From positions 1,116,001 through 1,180,000 of the forward strand of contig NZ_CP118485.1 of NCBI RefSeq assembly GCF_051124815.1: a stretch of DNA of 64,000 nt. Reading direction: 5' to 3'. The translations under genes were made by a program, and so were the position numbers. A model generated the notes under the pieces. That model was not told the origin of the DNA. It searched no databases and worked only from the letters and a program-made list of their open reading frames with translations. Shown in pieces: positions 34,208-42,796 of this stretch (position 1 is its first letter; each line of letters begins with the position of its first letter). This stretch comes from Azospirillum sp051124815 (GTDB lineage Bacteria; Pseudomonadota; Alphaproteobacteria; Azospirillales; Azospirillaceae).

Positions 34208-37200
34208 TCAGCCGACGGACGCCTCCAGCGCCGCGGCGGCCTTCCGTGCGGCGGACAGTTCGGCGGCGACCCGTTCGCCGGCGGTGGCGGTCAGGGCGTC
34301 ACGGTCGCCGCTGCGGGCGGCGGCGACCAGATGATGGGCGGTGGCGGCCAGCCGGTCGAACCCGACATTGGCGGCGGAACCCTTCAGGATATGCGCCTCC
34401 CGTTCGATGCCGGTGCGGTCCCCGCGCGCGATGGCGGCACGGAGCAGATCGAGATGCTGCGGACTGTCGCTGAAGAAGGTTTCCAGCAGCAGCGTGAACC
34501 CATCGCTGCCCAGCGCGTCGCGCAGTTCCTCGATCTTCTCCACATTGACGGTGGCCGGCTCCGGTTCCGACACCGGCTGCGGTGGGGCAGGGGCTTGCCC
34601 TCCGCCTTCGATGGTGGTGTCGGCGGCCGGAGCGGCGAAACGGGCGATGGTGTCGAGCAGCTTGCGGGCGTTGATCGGCTTGGAGAGGTAATCGTCCATG
34701 CCGGCTTCCAGGCAGATGGCGGCGTCACCCTGCATGGCATTGGCGGTCAGGGCCACCACCGGGATGCGTGCGGCCGGGCCGGACAGCCGGCGGATCAGCC
34801 GTGTCGCCGCCAGCCCGTCCATCACCGGCATCTGGACGTCCATCAGAACGAGGTCATAGGGCCGGGCCGTCACCGCCTCCACCGCCTCCTCGCCGTTCGA
34901 CACCGCTTCCGCGCTGTGGCCGGCACGGCGCAGCAGCGCCAGCGTCAGCTGCTGGTTGACCGGATTGTCTTCGGCCACCAGCACGCGGGCGCGCGGTGTC
35001 GGCTCCGGCTGCATGGCCGGCTGCGGGGTGGGCTGCGGGGCGGGCGGTGCACCGGTCCTGGCAATGGGCGCCGTTTCGGCCGGCCCACGGATCGGGAGGG
35101 ACAGGATGTTGGCGGCGACCGCAGCCGGTTGCGGTTCCAGCAGCCGGGCCAGGCATTGGCAGAGCGTGCTGAAGCGGATCGGCTTGGGAAGGTGGGTATC
35201 GACCGGTGCCTGGTCCGGCTCCTGCCCCTCCAGCCTCTGCGACGAGGCGAGCGCCAGCCGGATGCCGGACAACTCGGGAATGGACCGGATGCGCCGTGCC
35301 AGCTCCGGACCGGTCAGGCCCGGCATGCGGTGATCGAGGATGGCGGCGTCGAAGGGCTTGCCGTTCCGGGCGGCGGCGATCAGCCGGTACAGGGCCTGCT
35401 CCCCGTTCTCCGCCGTTTCGGTCACGATACCGAAGCCGTCGATCTGCCGGGTCAGCAGGTCGCGGTTGACGGCGATGTCGTCGACCAGCAGCAGCCGGCG
35501 CCCGGCCCAATCGCCGGCCGGCGCCGGCGGATGGGCGCTGCCGGCGCCACGCTTCAGCGGGACGGTCACCCAGAAGGTGCTGCCCGACCCCGGCTGGCTG
35601 TCCACCCCGATCCGGCCGCCCATCAGTTCCGCCAGCCGCTTGCAGATCGCCAGCCCCAGCCCGGTGCCGCCATGGCGGCGGGCGGGCGAGGAATCCACCT
35701 GGGTGAACATGGCGAACAGCCGTGGCCGCTCCTCCTCCGGGATGCCGATTCCGGTATCGCGCACCTCGAACCGGACGCAGACGCCGTCGGTCGCAATATT
35801 GGCGGCTTCGGAACCGGCGGACACGGGCTCCTCGCTCAGCAGGATGGTGACGCTGCCGGTGTCGGTGAACTTCACGGCGTTGCCGGCGAGGTTCAGCAGG
35901 ATCTGCCGCAGCCGTCCGGCATCGCCCAGCAGCGGGCCGCGCAGGCCGGGCGGCACGTAGCTGGCGAGGTCCAGCCCCTTGGCCGCGGCGCGCGGCGCCA
36001 GGATCTCCGCCACGCTTTCGACCATCGGCACCAGTTCGAACTCGCCGATCTCCAGATCCAGCCGGCCGGCGTCGATCTTGGAGAAGTCGAGAATGTCGTT
36101 GATGATGACCAGAAGCGATTCGGCGGAATCGCGGATCGTCTCGGCATAGGTGCGCTGTTCGGCCTCCATCGGCGTGTCGAGCAGCAGCCCGGCCATGCCG
36201 ATGACGCCGTTCATCGGCGTGCGGATCTCGTGACTCATGGTCGCGAGGAATTCCATCTTGATGCGCTGGCCGTCCTCCGCCCGTTCCTTGGCGTCGCGCA
36301 GCGTATGCTCCAGCCGCTTTTCCTCCGTCAGGTCGCGCAGGATGGCGGCATAGAGCGGGCCGGCCCCGGTCATGACCAAGGCCGTGGAATAGGCGAGCGG
36401 AAAGCTCTCCGCCTCCCCGGTGCCGTCGGAGGCCGACGGCCGCAGGGCGAGGGTCTCTCCCCGTGCCGCCCGCCCCATGTCGCGGCGGCCCTGAGCGATC
36501 TCGTCCAGCGCGCGGGCGGCATTGGTCCGCATCTCCGGCGGCAGCAGATCCAGCACCGACCGTCCGACCAGCCCGCCCGGCGCGCAGCGGAAGATGGCGT
36601 GCGCGGCCGGGTTGGCGGCCTCGATCACGCCGTCCGGCCTTGCGGTGACGATGCCCTCCGCCGCGGTGTCGACGATGGCGGACAGACGCGCGTTGGTCTC
36701 CTCCAGTTCCTTGCCCTGCCGGCGCTGTGCCGCCAGCGAACGGGCCAGCATCAGCCCGAACATTCCCAGCAGCAGGATCATCCCGCCGGACAGCAGGGTT
36801 GCCGTCCAAAGATTGTCGCGCCATCCGGCCAGCACCGTGTCCTTGCGCACGCTGACCGTCAGGACCAGCGGCCAGACCGGCGTCGTCCGGTAGGCGACGA
36901 TGCGCGTGTCGGGACCGGCGCCGATATCCGTCCCGGAATGGCGGAACACGCCATATTCGGCCTGCGGCAGATGGCTTCGGAACAGCGGGGTCGCGGCGAA
37001 GGAGCGGGCGATCTCCTCCCCGGCCTGCGGCTGCACCGTCAGCAGGGTGCCGTCATAGCGGTAGAGCGCGATGCGGTCGCCCACACCGGTGACGCCCCCC
37101 GCGACGTGGTCGCCCTGGACCGCACGGTACAGCCCCTGGAAATAGTCCGGATTGACGGTCGCGACGACAACCGCCTGCAGCGTGCCGTCGGCGTCGCGCA

Positions 37201-37549
37201 GGGCACGGCTCATCGGCAATATCCAGCGTCCCGACCGCTCGCCACCCTCGGCGCGGTCGATCAGGCTGCGTCCCGGGCGCGGATCGCCGATCACCAGACC
37301 ATTGCCCCGGCCGGCCGCCTGCAGGCGGAAGACATCCAGCTCCGTCAGGTACAGGCCGGCAGGGCGCGTCCCCTCCGTGGTGGCGACGATGCGGCCGGTG
37401 CGGTCGAGCAGGGTGAGCCCGCGCAGGTGCGGCGAGCGGCGCAACCGGTCGGTCAGCATGACGGTCGGATCGGGGGCGGTTGCCCCATCCTCGCCGGTCC
37501 AACTGGCGTCGGACAGCGAATCGACGATGGAGGACAGGGTCACGTCCAC
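34208..37549 (-). CDS. Hybrid sensor kinase: membrane sensor-PAS-HisKA-HATPase-REC-REC-Hpt
   Basis: At least 1113 residues from GTG 37549, but the frame is open further upstream (to about 37849) and there encodes a membrane helix (GGVIAFALLAVFALLII), so the true N-terminus is longer. The order is: periplasmic dCache-like sensor, second membrane helix (about residue 255), PAS (IVDTAAEGIVTARPDGVIEA), HisKA with SHEIRTPMNGVIG, HATPase with GIGIPEEER and GTGLGLAICKRLAE, receiver 1 (AILDHRMPGLTG), receiver 2 (LVLMDVQMPVMDG) and Hpt with EAHILKGSAANVG. All phosphoryl sites look intact. With its own Hpt it can complete a relay to an external receiver; the neighbouring REC-ATPase is the obvious candidate. 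Confidence 0.88.
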   Translation of the reverse strand: MDVTLSSIVDSLSDASWTGEDGATAPDPTVMLTDRLRRSPHLRGLTLLDRTGRIVATTEGTRPAGLYLTELDVFRLQAAGRGNGLVIGDPRPGRSLIDRAEGGERSGRWILPMSRALRDADGTLQAVVVATVNPDYFQGLYRAVQGDHVAGGVTGVGDRIALYRYDGTLLTVQPQAGEEIARSFAATPLFRSHLPQAEYGVFRHSGTDIGAGPDTRIVAYRTTPVWPLVLTVSVRKDTVLAGWRDNLWTATLLSGGMILLLGMFGLMLARSLAAQRRQGKELEETNARLSAIVDTAAEGIVTARPDGVIEAANPAAHAIFRCAPGGLVGRSVLDLLPPEMRTNAARALDEIAQGRRDMGRAARGETLALRPSASDGTGEAESFPLAYSTALVMTGAGPLYAAILRDLTEEKRLEHTLRDAKERAEDGQRIKMEFLATMSHEIRTPMNGVIGMAGLLLDTPMEAEQRTYAETIRDSAESLLVIINDILDFSKIDAGRLDLEIGEFELVPMVESVAEILAPRAAAKGLDLASYVPPGLRGPLLGDAGRLRQILLNLAGNAVKFTDTGSVTILLSEEPVSAGSEAANIATDGVCVRFEVRDTGIGIPEEERPRLFAMFTQVDSSPARRHGGTGLGLAICKRLAELMGGRIGVDSQPGSGSTFWVTVPLKRGAGSAHPPAPAGDWAGRRLLLVDDIAVNRDLLTRQIDGFGIVTETAENGEQALYRLIAAARNGKPFDAAILDHRMPGLTGPELARRIRSIPELSGIRLALASSQRLEGQEPDQAPVDTHLPKPIRFSTLCQCLARLLEPQPAAVAANILSLPIRGPAETAPIARTGAPPAPQPTPQPAMQPEPTPRARVLVAEDNPVNQQLTLALLRRAGHSAEAVSNGEEAVEAVTARPYDLVLMDVQMPVMDGLAATRLIRRLSGPAARIPVVALTANAMQGDAAICLEAGMDDYLSKPINARKLLDTIARFAAPAADTTIEGGGQAPAPPQPVSEPEPATVNVEKIEELRDALGSDGFTLLLETFFSDSPQHLDLLRAAIARGDRTGIEREAHILKGSAANVGFDRLAATAHHLVAAARSGDRDALTATAGERVAAELSAARKAAAALEASVG

Positions 37550-38030
37550 CGACTGGATCGTGCGGGTGGTCGATACCTCCAGTGCCGCGGCGAGGCTGGA
37601 CAGGCTTGCCTCCGCCGAATCGAGCGCGGCCTGCCTTGCCGCGATCAGCTGCTGGCCCTGGATGATCAGCAGGGCGAAGACCGCCAGAAGGGCGAAGGCG
37701 ATGACGCCGCCCCGCTTTTCGAAGAGACCCTTCAGGTCCGCTTTGGCTGGGGACAGGGACAGGACTGCGTTCCGGACGGTCAGAAGTGGTCGAGCGACCC
37801 GGCATGTCTCGCGGCCCCGGCACGCAATCGCCTCCGGATTGCAGTCGGATCAAGGCGCTGGACGTCGGCCATGGTCGAAGTTTGCGTGCGGGATAATAGC
37901 AGGGACGGACGGCGGACGCCAAGCATTCGCTGCCGCCGAAATCCGCAATATGCTAAGATACCGGCTCCGCTTTGCGGGCTTGTGTTTGGAGTGTGAAGAA
38001 CTGGCGCGGTTGGTTAACGAAAGGTGTGGC

Positions 38031-38840
38031 ATGGCGACGCGGGTCATTTTGGCAGTTGGTGCAGCAATTCTGTCGGTCTTGTCGGTTTCCATCGCCGAAC
38101 CGGTCATGGCGGCCGATGGGAAACTTCAGAAAATTGCAGAGCAGAAGCAACTTCGTGTCTGCTCCTGGCCCGATTACTATGCAATCTCGTTCCGGAATCC
38201 CCGCACCGGCGCGCTGGAGGGGCTGGATGCGGAACTGGCGCAGGCCTTTGCCAACGATCTGGGCGTGCGGCTGACCGTGGTGGAAAGCAGTTTTCCGCGC
38301 TTCATCGACGATCTGCTGGCCGATCGCTGCGACATCGGCATGTTCGCCATCGGCGCCACCCCGGCGCGGGCGCAGCGCGTCGCCTTCAGCCAGCCCTATC
38401 TGCGCAGCGGCATCTATGCGGTGACCACCCAGACCAACGAGGGCATCCGGCGGTGGGAGGATCTCGATCGCGCCGGCAACGTCGTGGCGGTGCAGAAGGA
38501 CACCTACATGGACGGCTATGCGCGCTCCGCCATGAAGGCCGCGCGCATCGTCGCCGTCACCCGTCCTCAGGAGCGCGAGGAGGAGGTGCAGTCCGGCCGC
38601 GCCGACGCCTTCCTGACCGACTATCCCTATGGGCAGCGTATGCTGGCCTTCCACCCCTGGGCGCGGCTGATCGTGCCGGACGTGCCGGTGCAGCCGACCC
38701 CCTATGCCTATGCGGTGGCGCCGGGCGACGCGGCATGGCTGGAGCGGGTCAACGCCTTCGTCGCCGCGATCAAGGCCGACGGCCGGCTGGAGACCATCGC
38801 CGCCCGCTACAAGCTGACCCCCATCGTGGCGCGGGACTGA
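38031..38840 (+). CDS. Periplasmic amino-acid-type solute-binding protein (SBP_bac_3)
   Basis: 269 residues from ATG 38031. A signal peptide ends near MAA-DGK (VILAVGAAILSVLSV is the hydrophobic core). The mature part is a PBPb fold: LRVCSWPDYYAISFRNP, GALEGLDAELAQAFANDLGV, and DRCDIGMFAIGATPARAQRVAFSQPYL, of which MFAIGATPARAQRV is diagnostic. It is the type that binds polar amino acids or related cyclic compounds. No permease or ATPase is adjacent, so it may be an orphan transporter component or a ligand sensor. It is divergent from the hybrid kinase, which has a periplasmic sensor domain, but a functional link is only a guess. Confidence 0.82.
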   Translation: MATRVILAVGAAILSVLSVSIAEPVMAADGKLQKIAEQKQLRVCSWPDYYAISFRNPRTGALEGLDAELAQAFANDLGVRLTVVESSFPRFIDDLLADRCDIGMFAIGATPARAQRVAFSQPYLRSGIYAVTTQTNEGIRRWEDLDRAGNVVAVQKDTYMDGYARSAMKAARIVAVTRPQEREEEVQSGRADAFLTDYPYGQRMLAFHPWARLIVPDVPVQPTPYAYAVAPGDAAWLERVNAFVAAIKADGRLETIAARYKLTPIVARD

Positions 38841-38922
38841 GCCGCGCGCCACGAATGCGATCCCGGGACAAATCCGTATTAGGATCGGTGAGGTTCTTCA
38901 GCAGTCAGTGGGGAAATCGTCG

Positions 38923-39564
38923 ATGATCCTGATCGGACAATATGACTCGCCCTTCGTGCGCCGGGTCGCCGTGGCCCTGCGCCTCTACGGCATGGACTAT
39001 GAGCACCGGCCCTGGTCGGTCTTTTCCGACGCGGCGGAGGTCGCGCGCTTCAACCCGCTGAAACGGGTGCCGACCCTGGTGCTGGACGACCTTATGCGGG
39101 AGGATGGCGAGGTGCTGATCGAAAGCGGCGCCATCCTCGACCATCTGGACGAGGTCGTCGGGCCGGAGCGTGCATTGATTGCCCGCCAGGGGCCGGAGCG
39201 CCGGCGGGCGCTGAAGCTCTGCGCGCTGTCCACTGGCTTTGCCGACAAGGCGGTGAGCCTCGTCTATGAACGGGTGCTGCACAAGGAGCGGTCGGACCTG
39301 TGGGTGGAGCGCTGCACCGGCCAGATCGGCGCGGTCCTGGATGTGCTGGAGGCGGATCGCGCCGCCTCGCCCGGTCCCTGGTGGTTCGGCGAGCGGATCA
39401 ATCACGCCGACATCGCCGCCGGCTGCGCCCTGCGCTTCGTCGGCGAGGCTCATCCGCAGGTGTTCGACCGCTCGCGCTGGCCGGCGCTGGCCGCCCATTC
39501 CGACGCCTGCGAGGCGATGGCGGAGTTCCAGGCGGTGGTGCAGCCCTTCTCGGTGAGCGCCTGA
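38923..39564 (+). CDS. Glutathione S-transferase family protein
   Basis: 213 residues from ATG 38923 (MILIGQYDSPFVRRVAVAL). The N-terminal thioredoxin-like domain has the Ser/Arg of SPFVRRV in place of a catalytic Cys, NPLKRVPTLVLDD with the cis-Pro, and ESGAILDHLDE, which binds the glutathione gamma-glutamyl group. The C-terminal helical domain contains INHADIAAGCALRF. Substrates are unknown. A GTG at 38908 is an alternative start, and GGGGA lies about 9 nt before the ATG. It is convergent with the DUF1244 gene. Confidence 0.87.
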   Translation: MILIGQYDSPFVRRVAVALRLYGMDYEHRPWSVFSDAAEVARFNPLKRVPTLVLDDLMREDGEVLIESGAILDHLDEVVGPERALIARQGPERRRALKLCALSTGFADKAVSLVYERVLHKERSDLWVERCTGQIGAVLDVLEADRAASPGPWWFGERINHADIAAGCALRFVGEAHPQVFDRSRWPALAAHSDACEAMAEFQAVVQPFSVSA

Positions 39565-39625
39565 GGCGGCGCCCCCTTCCATTCGCGGCGTCGGCAGCGG
39601 AAGGGAGGGGGCCGGACGTCCGACC

Positions 39626-39952
39626 TTACCGGTGGCCGCTGATCTCCGCATGCAGCGGCTTGGTGTCCTCGAAGGTCTTCTGCTGTTCAGGGGTGGCTTC
39701 CTTCTGGTGCTTCTGCTTCCATTCGGAATAAGGCATGCCATAGACGGCGATGCGGGCATCCTCGTCCGACAGTTCGACACCGCGCTCCTTCGCCGCCGCC
39801 GCGTACCATTTGGACAGGCAGTTGCGGCAGAAGCCGGCGAGGTTCATCAGGTCGATGTTCTGCACGTCGGTGCGCTTGCGCAGATGCTCGACCAGCCCAC
39901 GGAAGGCGGCGGCTTCCAGTTCGATGCGGGTCTGGTGGTCCAGATCGGCCAT
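39626..39952 (-). CDS. DUF1244 domain protein
   Basis: 108 residues, all DUF1244: RIELEAAAFRGLVEHLRKR, then DVQNIDLMNLAGFCRNCLSKWY and GMPYSEWKQKHQ. The conserved FCRNCL pair of cysteines and several His residues suggest a metal or redox role, but the function of the family is unknown. It is likely the last gene of a minus-strand operon after the DUF2478-DUF364 gene (32 bp gap) and the TusA-like gene. Confidence 0.88.
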   Translation of the reverse strand: MADLDHQTRIELEAAAFRGLVEHLRKRTDVQNIDLMNLAGFCRNCLSKWYAAAAKERGVELSDEDARIAVYGMPYSEWKQKHQKEATPEQQKTFEDTKPLHAEISGHR

Positions 39953-39984
39953 GGGGTCTCAACTCCTCCGGTTTTCTTGGTCTG

Positions 39985-41211
39985 TTAAGAGTGGGGTGGC
40001 CGGTGCAGCGTGACCATCCGGCCATAGGGATGAAAATCGCGTGATCCGCCGCCGCCGGCGATGGTGCGCACCACCGCCTCGCGGTCGATGGCGACGAATC
40101 CGGCCAGCGAATGGACGCCGTAGTCGAACAGGCGCGGGGTCAGCGGCGTGCCGGGGCCGATCATCGCCACCATCGCGCCGGCCGACACCCGCAGCAGGCG
40201 GGGCAGGGTGCGGTTGGCGAAGGCGGACGCGGTGATGGCCACCGCCTCGGCGCCCGGCAACAGCCAGTCGCAGGCGGCCTCCGGGTACTCGCCATCCTGC
40301 GGGCTGAGGTCGATCACCTTGGCTCGCGGCAGGCGTCGGGCAAGCTGGGGGAAGCCGCCGATCACGACCACCCGGCCCTCCACCGAGGCGAACAGGTCGA
40401 GCCCGTTGCCGGCGACCCCGGTGACATCCGGCCGGTTGTAATGTGCGTTCAGGGCGGCGACACCGACGGCGATTTCCAACGGATCCCAGGATTGCGCGGC
40501 CATGGCGGCCAGATCGCGCAAGCCCCGGCCGGCCCAGCGTTGCGGGTCGTCCCCGGCCGCCGGAGCCTGCCGGGCGGCGACGCCCAGGCCGTCGGCTGTT
40601 TCCACCAGCACCCACTTGTCGCCGGTGACGACCCGATGGACCTCGGCATCGGTGACGCCCTGGACAAGGTCCACATACATCCGCTGCGGCCCCCACCAGC
40701 GCCACAGCGCGTCGGGCACCGGTGACAGCAGGTCGCAGAAGCCGCCGGTGGCGGTCTGCCATTCATTGAGATAGCGGCTGCCGACGCTGGTCAGCACGGG
40801 GATGCCCTCGGCGATGGCCGTCAGCATCTCGTCCGACAGGCCGTCGCCGTGCGATTCCAGGCCGGCGAACTTGTTGACCACCAGCAGGTCGACACCCGAC
40901 GCGACGGCGTTGCGGATCGCCTGGCTGGCCTCAGCCACGCCCGTCGGGTCGACACGGCAGGACTGCGATTCCCGCCCCAGCTTCTGGGTGATGTCATAGG
41001 CGCGGCCGGTGGCGACATCGACCAGCTCCATCCGCTCGGCGCAGTCGTCGCCCGGCCCGTGGTTGCGCTGCACCAGCCCGCCGACGCGGAAGCCGCGCCG
41101 TTTCAGCTCCGCCGAAAAGCCGTCCAGCAGCGCATCGACGCCGTAGGAGCCGGGGCCATGGATCACGGTACCGGGGCGCAGCGGTGGCGGGGAGGCGGGG
41201 GGAAGCGGCAT
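39985..41211 (-). CDS. DUF2478-DUF364 fusion protein (putative metal/cofactor handling)
   Basis: 408 residues with two domains. The first (about 10-170) is a DUF2478-like P-loop-type fold: YGVDALLDGFSAELKRRGF and DLLVVNKFAGLESHGDGLSDEM (recognisable part DLLVVNKFAGLES). No Walker A lysine is evident. The second (about 180-405) resembles DUF364, the putative heavy-metal chelation family, with a Rossmann-like C-terminal part: GNGLDLFASVEGRVVVIGGFPQ, split as GNGLDLF and VVVIGGFP, then AVAITASAFANRTLPRLL and MIGPGTPLTPRLFDYGV. DUF2478 genes often occur near molybdate transport genes, and DUF364 has been proposed to bind metal; neither function is proven. The neighbours are a TusA-like sulfur carrier and DUF1244. 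Confidence 0.75.
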   Translation of the reverse strand: MPLPPASPPPLRPGTVIHGPGSYGVDALLDGFSAELKRRGFRVGGLVQRNHGPGDDCAERMELVDVATGRAYDITQKLGRESQSCRVDPTGVAEASQAIRNAVASGVDLLVVNKFAGLESHGDGLSDEMLTAIAEGIPVLTSVGSRYLNEWQTATGGFCDLLSPVPDALWRWWGPQRMYVDLVQGVTDAEVHRVVTGDKWVLVETADGLGVAARQAPAAGDDPQRWAGRGLRDLAAMAAQSWDPLEIAVGVAALNAHYNRPDVTGVAGNGLDLFASVEGRVVVIGGFPQLARRLPRAKVIDLSPQDGEYPEAACDWLLPGAEAVAITASAFANRTLPRLLRVSAGAMVAMIGPGTPLTPRLFDYGVHSLAGFVAIDREAVVRTIAGGGGSRDFHPYGRMVTLHRPPHS

Positions 41212-41257
41212 CGGGATGGACCTTTCGCGGGGCGGCGGACGGGCGGCGGCGGGCGCC

Positions 41258-41500
41258 TCAACCGCCGCGGCGGATGCGGTAGATGAAGACCGTCGTGTGG
41301 ACCTCGTCCGGCTGGGTCTCGTGCGACAGCAGCGCGTTGTCGGTCGTGTTGCAGAAGTGCCGGAAGTCTATGACGGAGGCCGGATCGGTCGCATAGACCA
41401 CCAGTTCCTCCCCGGTCTCCATCCCGTTCAGAAGCGCGCGGGTGCGCAGGATGGGCAACGGGCAATGCAGCCCCTTAACGTCAAGCTCTCTCGCCGGCAC
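41258..41500 (-). CDS. TusA-like sulfurtransferase/sulfur carrier
   Basis: 80 residues from GTG 41500, with GGAG about 8 nt upstream; no ATG is available. The TusA signature is clear: ELDVKGLHCPLPILR with the Cys of CPLP that carries persulfide, followed by LVVYATDPASVIDF. TusA-family proteins pass sulfur to tRNA thiolation, molybdenum cofactor or dissimilatory sulfur pathways. This paralogue leads a probable operon with the DUF2478-DUF364 gene 46 bp downstream. That context favours metal or cofactor chemistry over tRNA modification, but this is inference. Confidence 0.82.
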   Translation of the reverse strand: MPARELDVKGLHCPLPILRTRALLNGMETGEELVVYATDPASVIDFRHFCNTTDNALLSHETQPDEVHTTVFIYRIRRGG

Positions 41501-41669
41501 CGCGCCCGCTCCACACTGGTTGAGGACCAAATCCTTACAGGACTTATGACTGTAGCGGGTTCCCGCCCGCTTCTCCACATTGGCGGCCGAATGGCCGCAT
41601 CCGGGATTTTCGCCGACCGGCGCTGTTGTACGGCGCAATCGACGAAACCGGAATGAAAGGACGGCGGTC

Positions 41670-42692
41670 ATGGCGAAGCGTTCTATGGACGACAAGGTGG
41701 TGGTCATCACCGGCGCCTCCAGCGGCATCGGCCGGGCGACCGCGCTGGAGTTCGCCCGCCAGGGAGCGGCGGTGATCCTTGCCGCCAGGCGGATGGCGGC
41801 CCTGCACGAGGTGGCGGAGGAATGCGTCGAGGCCGGCGGCCGGGCCATGGTGGTGCCGACCGACGTGACCGACCAGCGCGCCATGCAGCATCTGGCCGAC
41901 CGCGCCATCCAGGCCTTCGGCGGCATCGACATCTGGGTGAACAATGCCGGCGTCATCGCCTTCGGCCGGTTCGAGGATATTCCCGACGAGGTGTTCGAGC
42001 AGGTGGTGCGCACCGACTTCTTCGGCATGGTCCATGGCTGCCGCGCCGTGCTGCCCCATTTCCTCGACCATGGCGAGGGCATCATCATCAACACGGCGTC
42101 GATGGTGTCGAACATCGGTCAGCGCTATGCCACCCCCTACACCGCCGCCAAGTTCGCCGTTCGCGGCTTCTCCGAGTCCCTGCGGCAGGAACTGGTGGAC
42201 GAGCCGGGCATCCATGTCTGCATGGTGATGCCGGCCTCCATCGACACCCCGCTGTGGCAACATGCCGCCAACTATACCGGCCGGGCGGTGAAGCCGCTGA
42301 ACCCCATCCATCCGCCGGAGGAGGTCGCCGCCGCCATCCTGTCGCTGGCCCAGAACCCGCAGCGCGAGCTGTTCGTCGGCGCCGAGGGCCGCCTCGCCGC
42401 CGTCGGCAACGCCATGGCGCCGCAGATGACCGAACGGGCGCTGGCCCACACCATCGAGCGCGACATGTTCCAGAACCGCTCGGCGCCGGCCACGTCCGGC
42501 GGAGTCCTGACGGCGATGCCGGAATATCAGGGTGCCAGCGGCGGCTGGATGGAAAGGCGGCCGGAGCATGGCCGCGACAGGGATGACGGGCGGGAACGCT
42601 CCTTCTCCTGGACCAACCTGACCCTGTTCCTGCTGCCGGTGGTGCTGGCGAGCCGTCCGCTAAGTGCCCGGCGGATGAGCCATGCCGGGTGA
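41670..42692 (+). CDS. Short-chain dehydrogenase/reductase with extended C-terminus
   Basis: 340 residues from ATG 41670 (GAAAGGA upstream). A classical SDR: VVVITGASSGIGRATALEFA binds NAD(P), NNAGVIAFGRF is the structural motif, Ser is in NTASMVSN, and the catalytic Tyr/Lys are in TPYTAAKFAV. After about residue 245 there is a C-terminal extension ending in a hydrophobic stretch (LTLFLLPVVLA), possibly a membrane anchor. The substrate is unknown. The gene is divergent from the TusA-like operon (about 170 bp). Confidence 0.88.
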   Translation: MAKRSMDDKVVVITGASSGIGRATALEFARQGAAVILAARRMAALHEVAEECVEAGGRAMVVPTDVTDQRAMQHLADRAIQAFGGIDIWVNNAGVIAFGRFEDIPDEVFEQVVRTDFFGMVHGCRAVLPHFLDHGEGIIINTASMVSNIGQRYATPYTAAKFAVRGFSESLRQELVDEPGIHVCMVMPASIDTPLWQHAANYTGRAVKPLNPIHPPEEVAAAILSLAQNPQRELFVGAEGRLAAVGNAMAPQMTERALAHTIERDMFQNRSAPATSGGVLTAMPEYQGASGGWMERRPEHGRDRDDGRERSFSWTNLTLFLLPVVLASRPLSARRMSHAG

Positions 42693-42796
42693 ATTTCAGG
42701 CACGGTGCTTGATCCGGCGGTCGGGAGCCGTTATACGCTCGCCCCTTTTCCGGTGCGGCGGCTGGCCGCATCGGTCATCCGGGCAGGAGGCGGGAC

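Noticed and set aside
33845..37996. A 1383-codon plus-strand open frame over the hybrid kinase
   Set aside because: The minus strand encodes PAS, HisKA, HATPase, two receivers and Hpt with all key residues; the plus frame has no family features.
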